The notes under the pieces: model-generated
Seen by the model: only the letters and a program-made list of their open reading frames with translations
The model's database searches: none
Told to the model about the DNA's origin: nothing
Source of the DNA: Azadirachta indica
Taxonomy: Eukaryota > Streptophyta > Magnoliopsida > Sapindales > Meliaceae
DNA length: 64,000 bases
Direction: 5' to 3'
Assembly (NCBI GenBank): GCA_022749755.1
Contig: CM040444.1
Coordinates: 16,785,274-16,849,273 of the forward strand
Part shown: positions 37,753-50,226 of the stretch, piece by piece
How positions within the stretch are numbered: position 1 is the stretch's first letter
How the letters are laid out: every line of letters starts with the position of its first letter
Translations under genes and position numbers: made by a program

Positions 37753-38484
37753 TATTAACTGTCAATTATAGATGTGTTTGCCCCCAGTAAAAATTACAAT
37801 GTACAAAATTAGGATTTCTTGTGATCTTTATTTATTTAAATTTATTTGCATATAATTAAGATTTATTTAGGACAGAGCGTCTCCAAGGCTTGAAGAGAGG
37901 TTGGCCCCAAGTCTTACAAAATTTTTTAAATTTTTTATTATAATATTTATATTTTTATCTCATTTTTTAAATTTATATACAATTTCATCTTTATATTTTA
38001 AAAAATTATTAATTTATCTATAATTTATATATTATTTTTAAAAGATTACCTGATTAACTTTACTTTTCAATCATTTTAACCCACAAAAAATTTTAACCCT
38101 TCAGTTATTTAATTTTGACACCGCCTCTGAATTTATTTGTAAAATTTATTTGCATATGATCAAGTTTTCTTTTTTTTTTTTGGGTCAAATATAAGGTGAT
38201 TTATATATTGAAAAGTAGCCGTCTTTCAATAAGCATTTCTTTTGATTCACTCGACAATAGGAAAATAACATTAAGAGAATATGCAAAGAAATTCATTAAA
38301 AGCTGACCGTACATATAAATATAATGTGTCGTTACTCTTTAAGTAAGATAGACAATAATGCAGAATTAGCAGCAATGCAGGGATGAACATGTACACCGCA
38401 AACGTAACAACACTGGATTAACACATTTGAGACAGGATTTCCATGTTCTTGAAATAGCCACAACAATGTAACTCACTGGGAGGA
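37753..38484. other. gene-free stretch downstream of MSRB1, with a short element remnant
   Basis: Contains a probable short transposon remnant at about 37868-38128. Its left end ACAGAGCGTCTCC roughly mirrors its right end GACACCGCCTCTG, and both sides are flanked by AATTTATTTGCATAT. The rest is A+T-rich, and the MSRB1 3' UTR falls within roughly 38280-38484. Confidence 0.45.
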
Positions 38485-40575
38485 CTAGGAATTAGCTGGA
38501 ACGAACTTGAGGGATACACTATTCACACAATGGCGTTCATCTGTGGGTGTCAGAAACCCTTCGCCTTTAAATACATGGCCTAGATGTCCACCACATGCTG
38601 TGCAGGTGATTTCAGTCCTCATACCATCTGGGTCCAGCTGATAAAAATGTGACAACTTTGTTAAAACGGAGCTGAAATGGATGGGTAAAAACAACTCTGA
38701 AGATAATATACAAATTGATTACATTGCGATTAATGGCTCCAGGGAGACCCTCGTAGAAAGCTGGCCAGCCACAACCAGAATTGAACTTCGTTGTGGACCT
38801 GTAAAGTGGAGTTCCACAACCAGCGCAGGTATAGATACCCTCTTCAAAGAACTTGTCATATTCTCCTGTGCCTGGATACCTGTGAAACACCCAAAGCAAC
38901 ACCGATAATCAATCTAAGAATATGTAATAAGCAATATGTCAGCTTTTATTATTAGATTTTCATATGGGGATAACTGGATAAGCATGCTGCGTCTCATCTT
39001 CAAAAGTCCCTAGTTTATAATTGAAGAAGATAGTTGATACATTAACAACATAGTATTTCTCCAGTCCTCAACTTGAGGAATTAAGGTACAAAGGGAAAAA
39101 AAAATTGAGATATTCAATCTCAATCCAGCCCCATATACCAATACAAATATAAAAGTCTTATGATTGATATCAAACAAACTGCAAAAATAAAATCAGTAGT
39201 CAGTTTATCAAGCACATGTTATCTATCTACAGCCTTATTTTTCTGGCTGAGATGCATCAGCTGATTACTTTATTTGCTAATCGCTATCTTCTATCATGTT
39301 GACAATCCATCTTTGCCATACATTTAGAGAAATAACAATTCATACAAATTCAGAACGTATTTAAATATGTAATTGGTTCACCACATCTGACTGCTGACTC
39401 AACATTCTTTCTTCTACTGCCCCACTTCTCACAGCACAAGCCTCCACCAAATCACTCCCTAATGCTATAAGCAATCAAGCAACCAAGCGAGGCTGAAATG
39501 AGGAAAAGACATCTCAATTTCACATATCCATAATCAACAACAGATTTAAAATTCTAAAAAGCCAATCTCACACCACAAGACAATGGTGAAAAACTAGTTG
39601 CCTCAGGGTATTCGCTATTCAGGAAACATTTCTAGAGGGTTGAAGGACCAGGCAAACTATATATAAGGAGAGGATATCCGTATTCTAGTTCAAGTTTACT
39701 CAAACACATGTAAATATCTTTTATTGTATAGAAGCAATCCGCAAAAGGAGATTTATATGACTCCAGAAATGCGAACATCAATAAATCAATCAAAATTAGC
39801 AGAATTTCAGTACTCCATCTCAAACCAGTCACCACTAAATCCCGCAGCAAATTATTTTCTACAGTTTCTAGCTCAAGAGGCTGTAAATTTGTTTACTTGA
39901 AAATATTCAAAAATTTTAATTTGTTTTCTTGTAAAAGTTCATACGCAACTGAACAAAAACTAAAATGAAACCTGGGTTGAGTCGAATCCAGTTAACAAGC
40001 ACAGGATACAACCAAATCATTGCACAATCCCACGCCAATAAAATGAAATAATCCTTCGCCATTATCAATCTCAATCTCCTTTCCTAGCTTCAATTTTCTT
40101 CTTTTTCAAATGTAGAGTTGAAGCAAACAGTAAAAAAAAGGAACATTTTGTTAACATAAATCTTTTAACCATTCATTTCCTCCCAAGTCCCAAAACATTA
40201 ACAGCAAAGAAAACCGTACTCAGTTCCTTTCTGTCTCAAAATCCGAAACTGTTCAGGGGAAAGAACAGCACGCCAGTCCTCCTCCGTCTTCTTCACGGAC
40301 TCAGGTCCAGCAGCCATGGATACAACAAACCCACCTTGAAACCTACGGTTACTCTGCTCAAAGAGCGACCCAAAGAAGCCAGATGACGAGATGCAGCGAG
40401 CGACAGGCTGAATCGAAGAAGAAGTTAACCGGGTTGTTGGGAGAGCGGTGGGTGGACAATGGATAAGACGAGAAACAACAGTAGCGAAAGTTCTGGATTT
40501 GGATGGTGGTATGGTGGTGAAGAGAATGGATTTGGTGGAAGAGAAAGGAGAAGTTTTCAGAAAGTTGAAGCCCAT
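38485..40575 (-). CDS. MSRB1: peptide methionine-R-sulfoxide reductase B1, chloroplastic
   Basis: Three exons (40220-40575, 38723-38879, 38485-38637) join in frame to 221 residues. The first 80-90 residues are Ser/Thr-rich, like a plastid transit peptide. The SelR/MsrB domain follows: two zinc-binding CxxC pairs at 137-140 and 183-186, SGCGWPAF in the central sheet, HLGHVF near 189-194, and RHCVNS with the catalytic cysteine at 208. The enzyme reduces the R epimer of methionine sulfoxide in proteins and protects plastids from oxidation. A Ser/Arg-rich leader and GLPGAINR fit the plastid MSRB1 type better than MSRB2, though the choice rests on remembered sequences. The 1.3 kb first intron shows nothing notable. 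Confidence 0.92.
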
Positions 40576-41390
40576 TTCTAGTTGTCTCAGGATTTTGTGT
40601 GGCGATAATATTTTTTATTATTGTACTCAGTTTACATTTTGTAGCCTATTCCATTTTCAAAATTTTTTTTTTTTGATAAAACTTATCATAATCAAGAAAA
40701 AAAAACAAAGAAGAAAAATAAAAAAATTCAGTTTATCTAAACTTTTAATATTAAGCATAAGATGTTTCCATATTGTTACTTTGAATGTAATATAACAGAG
40801 TTAAAATTCCTAATTTTGACTGCTTTCAAGTTATAGGATCATGTATTTTAGTTAAAGTTTTAAAAATTAATCAATTTATCTTATATATATATATATATAT
40901 AGTTGTATCAATTTCTTTAAAGTTTTTATTCAGCAACCTTGTGCTGTTGAAATTTCAAAATTTGTCCTATACACCTTTATTTTCACAAGTTTCATGTCAT
41001 AAAAAGTTTTAATACAGCATTTGAGAACATGTTAGTGTTAAATAATATTGTGGTACAACAGAATTAACATTACCTCATGTTCTACATATTATTCATAACT
41101 TTAATGATTTCTGTATAAATTCATAAAATTATTTTGTATGATGAATGCATACAGCTATAAATTTTGTAACTTTTCAACGTTATTTCAAAACGAGTTATTG
41201 ACAAAAAGGATAAATCAATTTTATCTACCTACCAATTAATAGGCAGATAAATTAAACCAACCAAAAAAACAAAAAAACCTACTAGGACAAAAATATTATT
41301 TCCTAAAAAATCAGAGGGCAATAAAGTCCAACAATATAAATGACACGTGTGGTTGTCTCGTACGAAGGCAGTGTTCGTCTTCGGCAACTC
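40576..41390. promoter_or_regulatory. divergent promoter region MSRB1/RMD5
   Basis: Start codons of MSRB1 (minus) and RMD5 (plus) lie on either side, with a long 5' UTR intron on the RMD5 side. The region is A+T-rich and includes a (TA)n run at about 40884-40901. An ACGTG motif (TGACACGTGTGG, 41341-41352) resembling a G-box/ABRE lies about 40 bp before the CT-rich likely RMD5 transcription start. Confidence 0.45.
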
Positions 41391-42864
41391 TCGCCCGCTT
41401 TACATTCTTCCCCTCACTCCCTCTTCAGTCTCGATCTCATAAAATCGGTACGAATTTACGAATAAAAGATTATTATAATTTCCTGTTCTTTTATCTTTGC
41501 TATCTATTTTTATTTCTTAATTTCCCTGTTTCTTCTTGTTTTACACTTCAATTTATATTTACTGCTATCCATTTTGTGGTATAATTTAGGAATCTTTTAA
41601 AAAAAATTGAATGTTTATTTATTTATTTTTTTTGGGTACTCAAGGTAGTTAATTTGTTATTCTTGTTTTAATTGTTATACCCTGTTTTCTATTTTAGGGA
41701 AAATTCAGTTGCCTTTGGCCGGCTGGTGTTTGCAGTGTTGCAGGATTTGAATTTGTGATTGTTCAGGTTTTTTAGTGACATTCATTGTTCATTTTTATGG
41801 CCCGAAATTGTATAAACTGAATCAGATGGATATTTGATTAATTCTCCTATGATTTGTTTATGATTTATCCATTTGTTGTCTTGTAATACTTCTGTGTTTA
41901 GATTGTTAAACCAAAACTCTAGTTTGTTTGGGTTTTTTGGTATCTTGGGTTTCTGATCAAAATTAGGATAAATGTTTTTGATGAATTTGTGGAATTAAGT
42001 TATGGTGGTGACCTTCCATTTACTTTGATCGAGGAGGTTGGTATGATAGGTTTTAACATGCTGGGGAATGGAGGACTGTAGTTCCTATCCTCCTTTTCAC
42101 CAGAGAGCAACCGTTCATAAGTCATTATTTATTGGATTCCACGGGAGGCATTTGATTCTGAACATGGTCTTTTATTGGAAATGCAGATCTTTCTGTTTTT
42201 TTACGTAGTAGTTAGATTATGTAGTTAAAACTTATTGTCATTTGTGTATGACATCGCATATCATCAAAACTCGGTTAGTTTGTGGAGAAAGCTCCTTTTA
42301 AGGACTTAGATGATTGATCATTGACCATTTTTTATGTCATTTTGTTGTAAGAAAAGCTAGAATGTGTTTTTTTTTTTTTTTCCCTAGTTTAATACTCTGT
42401 CATTTTTAAATCTACTGCATAGTACTTAGTAAGAAGAGATCAAAATATTGAGATTATGTGACACCCAAGTAAGATTGGATAGTTATGGTCTCAAGAATTT
42501 TTTGCTTTCTCCAAGAAAGGATAGGGAACTGTTCAGTGTTCATATTTTTTTAAGCAAAATTTGTCCCATGCAATTAAAAGTTAATACTTTTTAATGCCAG
42601 CTAGTCTGGATAAAGCTTGAGATCCAGCCTTGCAGAAAAGGTTGAGTTGGCTAGCTTCAGAGTGCTTTTGGTTCTATTAAGTAAATTTACTGCCGCTATC
42701 CACTTGGAATGAGCTTTCCCTGATTGGCATGGAAAATAATACAAACATCCAGTAAAGATGTGATTTTGTCATCTATTTGTCATCGATGGTTAATATAATG
42801 CACGGCTCTTAGTCTCTTACTATGATTGCCTTTTTCTGCAGGAACTTCTCATTCTGTACAAGAA
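41390..42864 (+). other. RMD5 5' UTR with a long leader intron
   Basis: A CT-rich leader (about 41385-41448) is followed by a GT donor at about 41449 (AATCG|GTACGAA) and an acceptor TCTGCAG ending near 42840, so the intron is about 1.4 kb and entirely upstream of the ATG. Leader introns of this kind often raise expression in plants; that is inference here. Confidence 0.6.
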
Positions 42865-44022
42865 ATGGAGCTGAGTAGTGTAAAAGATGCATTTGATCGT
42901 GTTGCTAAGAAGCAGAAGGTGTCGTACTCCAAAGCCCAAGAAGTAATTGATCAAGTTGGCCATGAAATTGAGCAAGCATTAACAAAAATCCATTCAGTTG
43001 ATGACATCAGCTCCCCTGTTGATCTGAAATCCTTCCTTGCAGAGCTAAAACTCAAGCTCAATGCGATTGGAACACAAAACCAGTTAGAAGGGTCTCAGAA
43101 GGAATTAAATTTGAATGTCAGCAAGTACCTGAAGCTGCTTGAGAAAGTATTCAATCCTGACATATCCAAGGCATATAGAAATGTTGATTTTGACTGCCAT
43201 ATACTGAATCAAATAATTGCAAATCACTTTTACCGGCAAGGGTTGTTTGATCTAGGAGATTGCTTGATAAATGAGGCCGGAGAACCAGAGGCATCTGCAC
43301 TAAAATCTCAGTTCTTGGAGATGTATCAGATACTTGAGGCCGTGAAGGTCAAGAACCTTGAGCCTGCTCTGAACTGGGTTGCTGCCAATCGCGAGAAGCT
43401 GAAGCAGAATGCCTCATACCTGGAGCTGAAGCTGCACCGATTCCAGTTTGTGGAAATCTTGCAAACAAGGGGTCGAGCGGATGCACTCCACTATGCTAGA
43501 ACCCACCTCGCGCCTTTTGCTTCCATTCATTTGGATGAGATCCAGAAATTAATGGGTTCTCTCCTGTGGGCTGGAAAACTTGAAAAATCCCCTTATGCAG
43601 AACTATTGGTTCCTACGCATTGGGACAAATTGGCTGAGGAGCTGACCCGGCAATTCTGCAGCCTCTTGGGGCAGTCCCATCAGAGTCCATTAACCGTTGC
43701 CATATCTGCTGGTGTTGAAGGGTTGCCCACACTCTTGAAGCTGGCGAATGTAATGGCCGCAAAGAAGCAGGAATGGCAGGCAATGAAACAGTTGCCAGTG
43801 CCATTGGAATTAGGGCGAGAATTTCAGTTCCACTCGATATTTGTTTGCCCTGTAAGTAGAGAGCAAGGCAGTGAAGAGAATCCGCCGATGCTGATGCCAT
43901 GTCTGCATGTTCTGTGCAAACAATCAATCATGAAGCTGTCAAAAAGTAGCACAAGAACATTCAAGTGTCCATATTGTCCAGCTGAGGCTTCGGTTGCACA
44001 GTGTCGGCAGCTATATTTTTGA
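42865..44022 (+). CDS. RMD5: RMD5-type E3 ubiquitin ligase subunit (GID/CTLH complex)
   Basis: A single coding exon of 385 residues. The ATG at 42865 (MELSSVKDAFDRVAKKQ) is preferred because an upstream ATG in the same frame (42826) lies before the splice acceptor. Domains: an N-terminal coiled region; a LisH-like segment at about 103-140 (FDCHILNQIIANHFYRQGLFDLGDCL); CTLH at about 145-205 (ALNWVAANREKLKQN...LHRFQFVEIL); a CRA segment (RADALHYARTHLAPFA); and a degenerate RING at about 335-380 with CPVS...MPCLHVLC...FKCPYCP. This is the order of yeast Rmd5/Gid2 and plant homologues, a catalytic RING subunit of the GID/CTLH ligase that targets proteins for proteasomal degradation. The intronless coding region is usual for the plant gene. 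Confidence 0.92.
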   Translation: MELSSVKDAFDRVAKKQKVSYSKAQEVIDQVGHEIEQALTKIHSVDDISSPVDLKSFLAELKLKLNAIGTQNQLEGSQKELNLNVSKYLKLLEKVFNPDISKAYRNVDFDCHILNQIIANHFYRQGLFDLGDCLINEAGEPEASALKSQFLEMYQILEAVKVKNLEPALNWVAANREKLKQNASYLELKLHRFQFVEILQTRGRADALHYARTHLAPFASIHLDEIQKLMGSLLWAGKLEKSPYAELLVPTHWDKLAEELTRQFCSLLGQSHQSPLTVAISAGVEGLPTLLKLANVMAAKKQEWQAMKQLPVPLELGREFQFHSIFVCPVSREQGSEENPPMLMPCLHVLCKQSIMKLSKSSTRTFKCPYCPAEASVAQCRQLYF

Positions 44023-44670
44023 CCTTCCTGAGATAAATATCTCTTTTGGGGGACTGATTTGTGTTGGTAATCATAATATGGGTATTTTGCATTTGTGGAT
44101 CAGTAGTTGTATATAGAGATTCTTTATAAATTCGTGTTTTGATTTAGGACCGAATTTCTTGTATTTTTGGTTTTGAATATTACCGATACTTGTATTTAGA
44201 ATAGGAAACTTCTTAATTCTACGGTATAATCTCTAGCATTCTAATTCTAGTAGAGTCCTCTTCTTTTACACGTTAAAATGACATATTGTGCCATTTGGTT
44301 ACATGCCCAAATCTCATATTAATTTTCTTTTTGAATATTAATATCATATTAATTAAAAATATAAACTTTCATGAATACATAAACTTTAGAACCTTTTTTC
44401 CCTTACAAAAATTGATTTGACCCGTGAATACGTAACAATATAAGATCATCCACAAAAAAGAGGAAACTCCCATCCTATGTATCTGTAATTTCGTGAAACA
44501 TGTACAAGGAAAATGTATGCAATGCTCAAAATTAAAGCAACGATGTGAACCCAATTGGGAAAGGGAATGACGTTTAAATACCCAACATTATCAACACTAA
44601 CAATTTTGTAAACAGTAAGAGATCCACTGTTTTAATTTCTAACACAAACCAGCGGCTAACTTTAAACAAC
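44023..44670. other. convergent intergenic region
   Basis: Lies between the 3' ends of RMD5 (plus) and the unknown plastid-protein gene (minus), so it holds both 3' UTRs. No other feature is seen. Confidence 0.4.
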
Positions 44671-45153
44671 CTACTTGTTCTGTGAAAATCCCATTATTTT
44701 CTTCAACCCAGGAAACAGAACAAAACCAGAACTTGACGATTTCTTCTCTTCATGCAAATACTCTTCAAGCATTTCCTTAACAGACCTAGCAGACAATGGA
44801 TGAAAATTCAAACTCCATTCACTAACAAACCCTTTAACCAAACCCCACTTCTCTTCTTCATCAATTTTCTTCCACTTCTTCTTCGCTTCATCTTCTTCCA
44901 GAGCCAAGTATTGGCAGAACTCGGTGAACAGCAATTCTTTGCTTTTCTTCATGGCTTCTTCTTTCTGCACCAAATGGGCGTTTATCTTTGCCACTTCTGT
45001 GGCTAAATCTGATGCCAGTTCCGCATCACTGAGATTGTTGTTGTTGTTCTTGGAGGTGCAGAGGATTAGGGTTTTGGGTCTGTTGGTAAACTGTTGGAAG
45101 TTTGGGGATTGTGGCAGAGTTTTTGGGGAGAAAAGATTGATTTTTAGAGCCAT
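44671..45153 (-). CDS. conserved protein of unknown function, probably chloroplastic (160 aa)
   Basis: A single uninterrupted frame from ATG (45153) to TAG (44671). The first 40 or so residues (MALKINLFSPKTLPQSPNF...) look like a chloroplast transit peptide. The body is acidic-basic and helical (LFTEFCQYLALEEDEAKKKWKKIDEEEKWGLVKGFVSEW), followed by NFHPLSARSVKEMLEEYLHEEK. I believe it belongs to a small plant-specific family of unknown function (Arabidopsis AT5G62140 type), but cannot confirm this. The charged central helix suggests a coiled-coil or protein-binding role, which is inference only. A poly-A run upstream (about 45193-45215) is the only oddity. Confidence 0.75.
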   Translation of the reverse strand: MALKINLFSPKTLPQSPNFQQFTNRPKTLILCTSKNNNNNLSDAELASDLATEVAKINAHLVQKEEAMKKSKELLFTEFCQYLALEEDEAKKKWKKIDEEEKWGLVKGFVSEWSLNFHPLSARSVKEMLEEYLHEEKKSSSSGFVLFPGLKKIMGFSQNK

Positions 45154-46054
45154 TCAAGGTTTAAAGTAATGGGTACGTTCAGATTTTTTGGGAAAAAAAG
45201 AAAAAAAAAAAAAAAAGAAGAGATTTTGATGCTGTAGAAGATCGATTGAGGAGATATCTCAATGCAACTGTGGACTACAGAGAAAGACTCGCCTGTCAAT
45301 TGTTTTCCAGTTAGGGTTAGATGTTTGCTGCTCAAAACACAAGTACAAAAATGTTGTTGCCAGATGGCAGGCATATCTGGAATCCACAATTTTCCACGTT
45401 TGGTTCAACTTGCAAGAATGATACTACCTACAGAATATCATCGGTGATCAAATGAATGATGAGTTTTTGTAATTTTTAAATAAATTTTTATACTATTTGC
45501 AACCTTAACGATACTTCCCGATATTTGGTCCACATAAGGTTTCAGTAAACTAGATAAAAGATAAAATCCACAAATTATCGCAGTTCAAATTCACATATTT
45601 CTTCAGTAAGCTCGGAAAATAGCTTTGTCCAAAAGAGTTATAAGTCAATGAGCAGACAAGAGATTAATTATATACATTTCAAAGTTGAATCATGTGAGAA
45701 CTAGTGAAAGTATGATTCAAACTTTCAGTATTCACACCTTCCAAAAAAAAAAAATAATAACAGTAAATAAATAAAAGAATTTTGAGAAAAAAAAATAGTG
45801 ATCCAAGATCTAACATATCACTCATCTGTTACAATTTGAAAACATTTGGCAAGGGTTTGCATAGGAGCTCCTATTCTTGTTAATGTCTCCTGAAAACATG
45901 AGATGCTGGCCTGTGCTTTCTGACAACCAATTTCTCCTGTCTTTTCTACTAGGGGCGTGGTAAGAAGCAGCATGACTTTTCTGTTGAAAACTGTTGAGAT
46001 ATTTGCAAAATTGAAACCTGATTACAACTTTTTCAGGGTCTTTTAGACTCTTCA
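45154..46054. other. gene-free stretch between the unknown plastid gene and the TBL-like gene
   Basis: About 900 bp. It includes the promoter of the minus-strand gene at 45153 and, in its right part, the 3' UTR of the TBL-like gene. A short frame at 45822-46061 overlaps the TBL stop and is not a gene. Confidence 0.4.
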
Positions 46055-48977
46055 TCACCATGATTGTGAGCTACTATTCCGTATCAGTTCTGATAATATA
46101 TCAACCCATGTGTCTGGGACACCAGGTAGGCACCAATGCATGCAGTCCTGGCCCCAGATAGCCACGGCATCCTTCTTTCCCAACCACACTGCTGGATGGG
46201 CATCTGCTCTGAATTCGCTCAAATGAGTCAGATCAACTACTTGAAAACTTGTGCCCTTTAATGCTTCTCGAATAACATTATTAACTTGTCTTGCATCTTT
46301 GTTCACACCATTGTTGCTGGGATCAAACCATAAGTCAAGCTGTCGAGGTATAAGAATCCAATTCTCTAAAATGAAGGTTCTAAAATATGGTAAGTTTTAA
46401 AAGTGCAAGAATGTTTCAACCATGTTCAATGCTTGAAATCTATCTACATCATGATCAACACAGCAAGCGCCAATAAAATTTGGAAGAAATTTCAAAAACT
46501 TGGAATTAATTTCGGCATGGTTCCAGACACAATGTGATCAATCAAAATACATATTCATGTATGGAGCATATGCACAATGCCAAAATCAACTTATACCTGA
46601 TCTTCCTCAAGTGGTTTATTGAACAAGCAACTGCCATTTTGATTCCACTCGCCACCGTGAAAATGCCTCGGTGATTGCAAACGCCAAAACTTGAGTGTCT
46701 TTTTAGGAAATTCTCTTTCTATGTATGTGACCATATTCTCAACAACAACTTTAAGTCCATCCATTATCTCCAGCGGGGGACGCATCTCTGTCCCGCCACG
46801 ATAAAAAACAAGAGGTCTATCTTTTGGGAATTTATCGTAACCCCACCTAGTATAAAGTAAGTTAATATTTTGGCACAAGACGGGAACCAACAAGTTTTGT
46901 GGTAATGAATGAAAACCAGTTTGAGACATAATCTTTTATTTAACCATAGCAAATCTTGAGCAAATACGATAAGCTATTGGTCAAATTAAGCAATAGAAGC
47001 AAAACAGAATTACCAGTGGCCAGTATTAAATACAAGGACATCATAGAAGTTGGTAATGTTTATCCAATCAACTGCAGGAATATCAACATCAACTCGATAC
47101 GCTCCTTTCAATCCTTCTTTATCATTGGCTACTGGCTGCCACCTTTATTTAATCAGCCATAAGCATGTGAGATTGCATTTTCAAAATCTACTTCAATCTA
47201 TGCAATTAAAAGTGGGACAATTAACAAAATTTAAATAAGTTTAAATGAGAAGAAATAGATAAAGATAAAGAAAAATATTAATAAGAAGAAAAAATCCACT
47301 CAAACCAAAACAACGTAACTAACAGCCAAAAGCAGAAATATAGAGAGCTTATTGTAACCATTTCAAAGAACAGTCAGCAATAAGAACATGAATCTATTAC
47401 TGTAGACAAAACTGCAGGTTTACAAAGATGCAATACAGTATGCTACAGAAGAACAAGTATCATTTACAGTAAAGACAAGTATCATGTTAAACCCAAAAAG
47501 CATGATCAGAAAAAAGGTACATAAAGGATGATAGAGATTCTGATGAGAAGTTGTGTTATTGAGCACCTATTCACATAGTCTTAGAAAGTCAGTATTATTA
47601 CATATTGTCTTAGAAAATCAATATTGTTAGGGGCCATTCGGCGGCTGGCTACACATTCCTATGCAATCCTTGTTCAGAATTGTCAAAAACTGCTATCATG
47701 AGAATATCAGCACAAGGTCTAATAAGAATGTTGCAATGGAAACATCTGCACAGGCTACCAAGGTAACAATGTTACTAATGGCAAGAAAATAATTCACTAT
47801 ATTATACTCCACATTTTGAGCTCCAACTACAGCTGTAAGATGATATGATTAAGATGATTGTCTTTGTATCTCTCTACAGTAAATAGATATCATTATCTTC
47901 AAGCATAAAAATAGAAAATAAAAAAGATAAATGGAAAGGATGGGCAAGTTCTGCTGCACTGACGATTTAGAATGCAAATCCATACGTCAAAACTGATTAC
48001 AGCAAGATCAGTACATCCTTAACCTCAGCAAAAGCTCTCACTGGCATGCCTTGACGAAAACAAGGTTGGCCTAATCTTTCCCGACACATAGAAGCCAACT
48101 AAAACCTACCCCAACTTCTCGTTTAACGTTCTCAGCATGTACTTGGGATTCTACACACCAAAGCTATACTATCAGGAAAATACCCTTCCCAACAATATGA
48201 GCACAATATTTCTTCCCAGCTTCCATTCCATAATTCACATTTCCTCCCCCTTAGAAAAGCAATTTTAACACCTCTTTACAAATCCCTTTTGCAATTTTCC
48301 TAGGCAACTAATTAAATTAATCGATTCACGATTTTCCTGTTCAATTAAATTGGTTCACATTGATTTTCCTTCCCATATATACAAACAATTTTCAATAATA
48401 ACAATTTCAATTAAAGGAGAAAAACTAAACTTTACCTATATTCTGCAATCAAAACAGCCCGATGATACGCAACTGTAACATTATACTTAGGAAAATAACC
48501 CCCTCTCCAAGCACCTTTTTTTTTCCACTTCTTGGCACCGGAATCCGCAGCACGAAGAATACACAAAAACGACACAATAAAATTTTCATTCAGAGAATCC
48601 CCAATAAGCCCAATGTTCTTATTCCTCATCATGCTCAAAAACGCGGCCGGATCGATCCGGGGCAAATCGCATTTGTCGGGCACCCATTTCCAGGAATTAA
48701 TCAGACCCATGTCAGGTCTCTGGTTTTTAAGGCAGTTCCATGAGTTTCTATGAAATGGGCAAGTTTCATCGTAAGAGAATTTTTCGGTTAGAGGTTCTTG
48801 GAGGACCCATTTGCCGTGAAAAAGATCGCAGGCGAGGGAACGGGTAGCGAGGATTTTGGCGGTGGACGTCGGAGTGGTTGGTGTAGTGGGTCCGAAAATG
48901 AAGGAGTAGATGAAGAGGAAGACGAAGGAGAGCAGAAGGAGTAGAGGGAAAAGCGAAGACGCTGGCTTTGATGGCAT
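46055..48977 (-). CDS. trichome birefringence-like protein (TBL12/13 type)
   Basis: Four exons (48436-48977, 47014-47142, 46597-46846, 46055-46339) join in frame to 401 residues. A short cytosolic tail and one membrane anchor (about residues 9-29) predict a type II Golgi protein. The TBL domain follows, with CDLFHGKWV near 50-58. WNCLKNQRPDMGLINSWKWVP lies near 80-100, and GDSLNENF carries the GDS motif at 126-128. DCMHWCLPGVPDTW holds the DxxH motif at 372-375. The family O-acetylates cell-wall polysaccharides through a Ser-His-Asp triad. GDS is followed by LNENF rather than the usual LNRNQ-type sequence, as in the divergent TBL12/13 branch. Start: the ATG for MPSKP at 48977; the longer frame upstream starts at TTG. 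Synteny with the phosphoglycerate mutase-like gene supports TBL12 (AT5G64470). Confidence 0.88.
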
Positions 48978-50226
48978 TCTGAATCCAACATCCGTCAGCA
49001 ACGGCCAAAGGGAAACAGAGGAAGCTCTGATTTGGAGGAAGAAATTCGACGACGAAGAGAATTTTATGGTAACTGAATTTTATCATCTAAATCCCTGAGT
49101 TTTATATTTATTAAAGGATGATATATTTTTTAATTAATTTTGTTGTTAATTATTGATGACGAAAAGAAAAGAATGATTCAAATTTACTTTATAAAAATTT
49201 AGAAATATATATTTATTTTTGGTTTAACATAACTTAAAAACTCAAGATCTTAAACAATAAAACACCATTAAAAAGAATACAAGAGTTAGATTAGAGATTT
49301 AAGTTGTGTTATTGTTTTCTAAAAAGAAAATCAAAAAATAATGTTTTAATTTTTTTAATTTAAATGACATATAAACCAAATAGATAGGAAGGTTTTTATA
49401 ATTTTAAGATAAAGTATTTTTCTCTTTCACTATTTAACCCATGAATGATATATGTTTTAAAATGATAACACTTAAAATAATACTTTTTAAGATAATTAAT
49501 GCATATTATTTTATCATTTAGATTTATGAGATTTTTTATTAATCCTTTTATAAACACCTATTTTCCATAAAATTTTGAAATGTTGGTTTTAAGTTATTCC
49601 TTGAACAACGATAATTAACAAACATACATTAGTGAGGAACCTATTTGATCAAATATGACTGATAAAAATGAAAAAATATAAGGAGCTAGATGATATAACC
49701 CCTTATATATAAAACACTAACGCACGGCAATTTCGTCGGACAATAGCCTTCTCGCGCCTTTCGCGCGCTCTCTGTGCTTGTGGCCAAAGGTTTTGCTTCT
49801 TCATAAATAGACTTTCATAGTCTTTGGTTTCGGTACCACTTGTAGCAAAATTAACTCATCTGTTTGCATTTTGTTGGACTGAATTGATTAAATTTTGCTT
49901 TTTTACTTTTGCACGCAAACTGTTCGCGAAAATGCCCAACTAACGTATAGGCTTGTGTTTCGAAGTTTAAGCTAACTTAATTGTAAAAAAATTCGAACTT
50001 TAGTAGTTGTATTTTTACAATGATTTGGAAGCTAACAAGTGTTTGCGAATGGGATAATGCAAGATTGTTGATTCTTGTTTCGTATTTGTGCAATGCTTGG
50101 TCATTTTAGTAATGAATTTTTTTTTCTTTGCCATATAAAATTGGTTTGAATGGTCTTAAATAGTTACTTTACTGTTCTGATATTTGACTGTTTTTTGTGA
50201 AGACAGAACAGTGGTTATGTGAAGCA
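48978..50226. promoter_or_regulatory. divergent region TBL-like/APO4, with APO4 leader
   Basis: Between two start codons facing away from each other. A+T-rich in the middle. A CT/GC-rich stretch (about 49740-49790) fits the APO4 5' UTR, followed by a probable leader intron (donor about 49789, acceptor GAAGACAG ending at about 50209). No coding frame. Confidence 0.45.
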
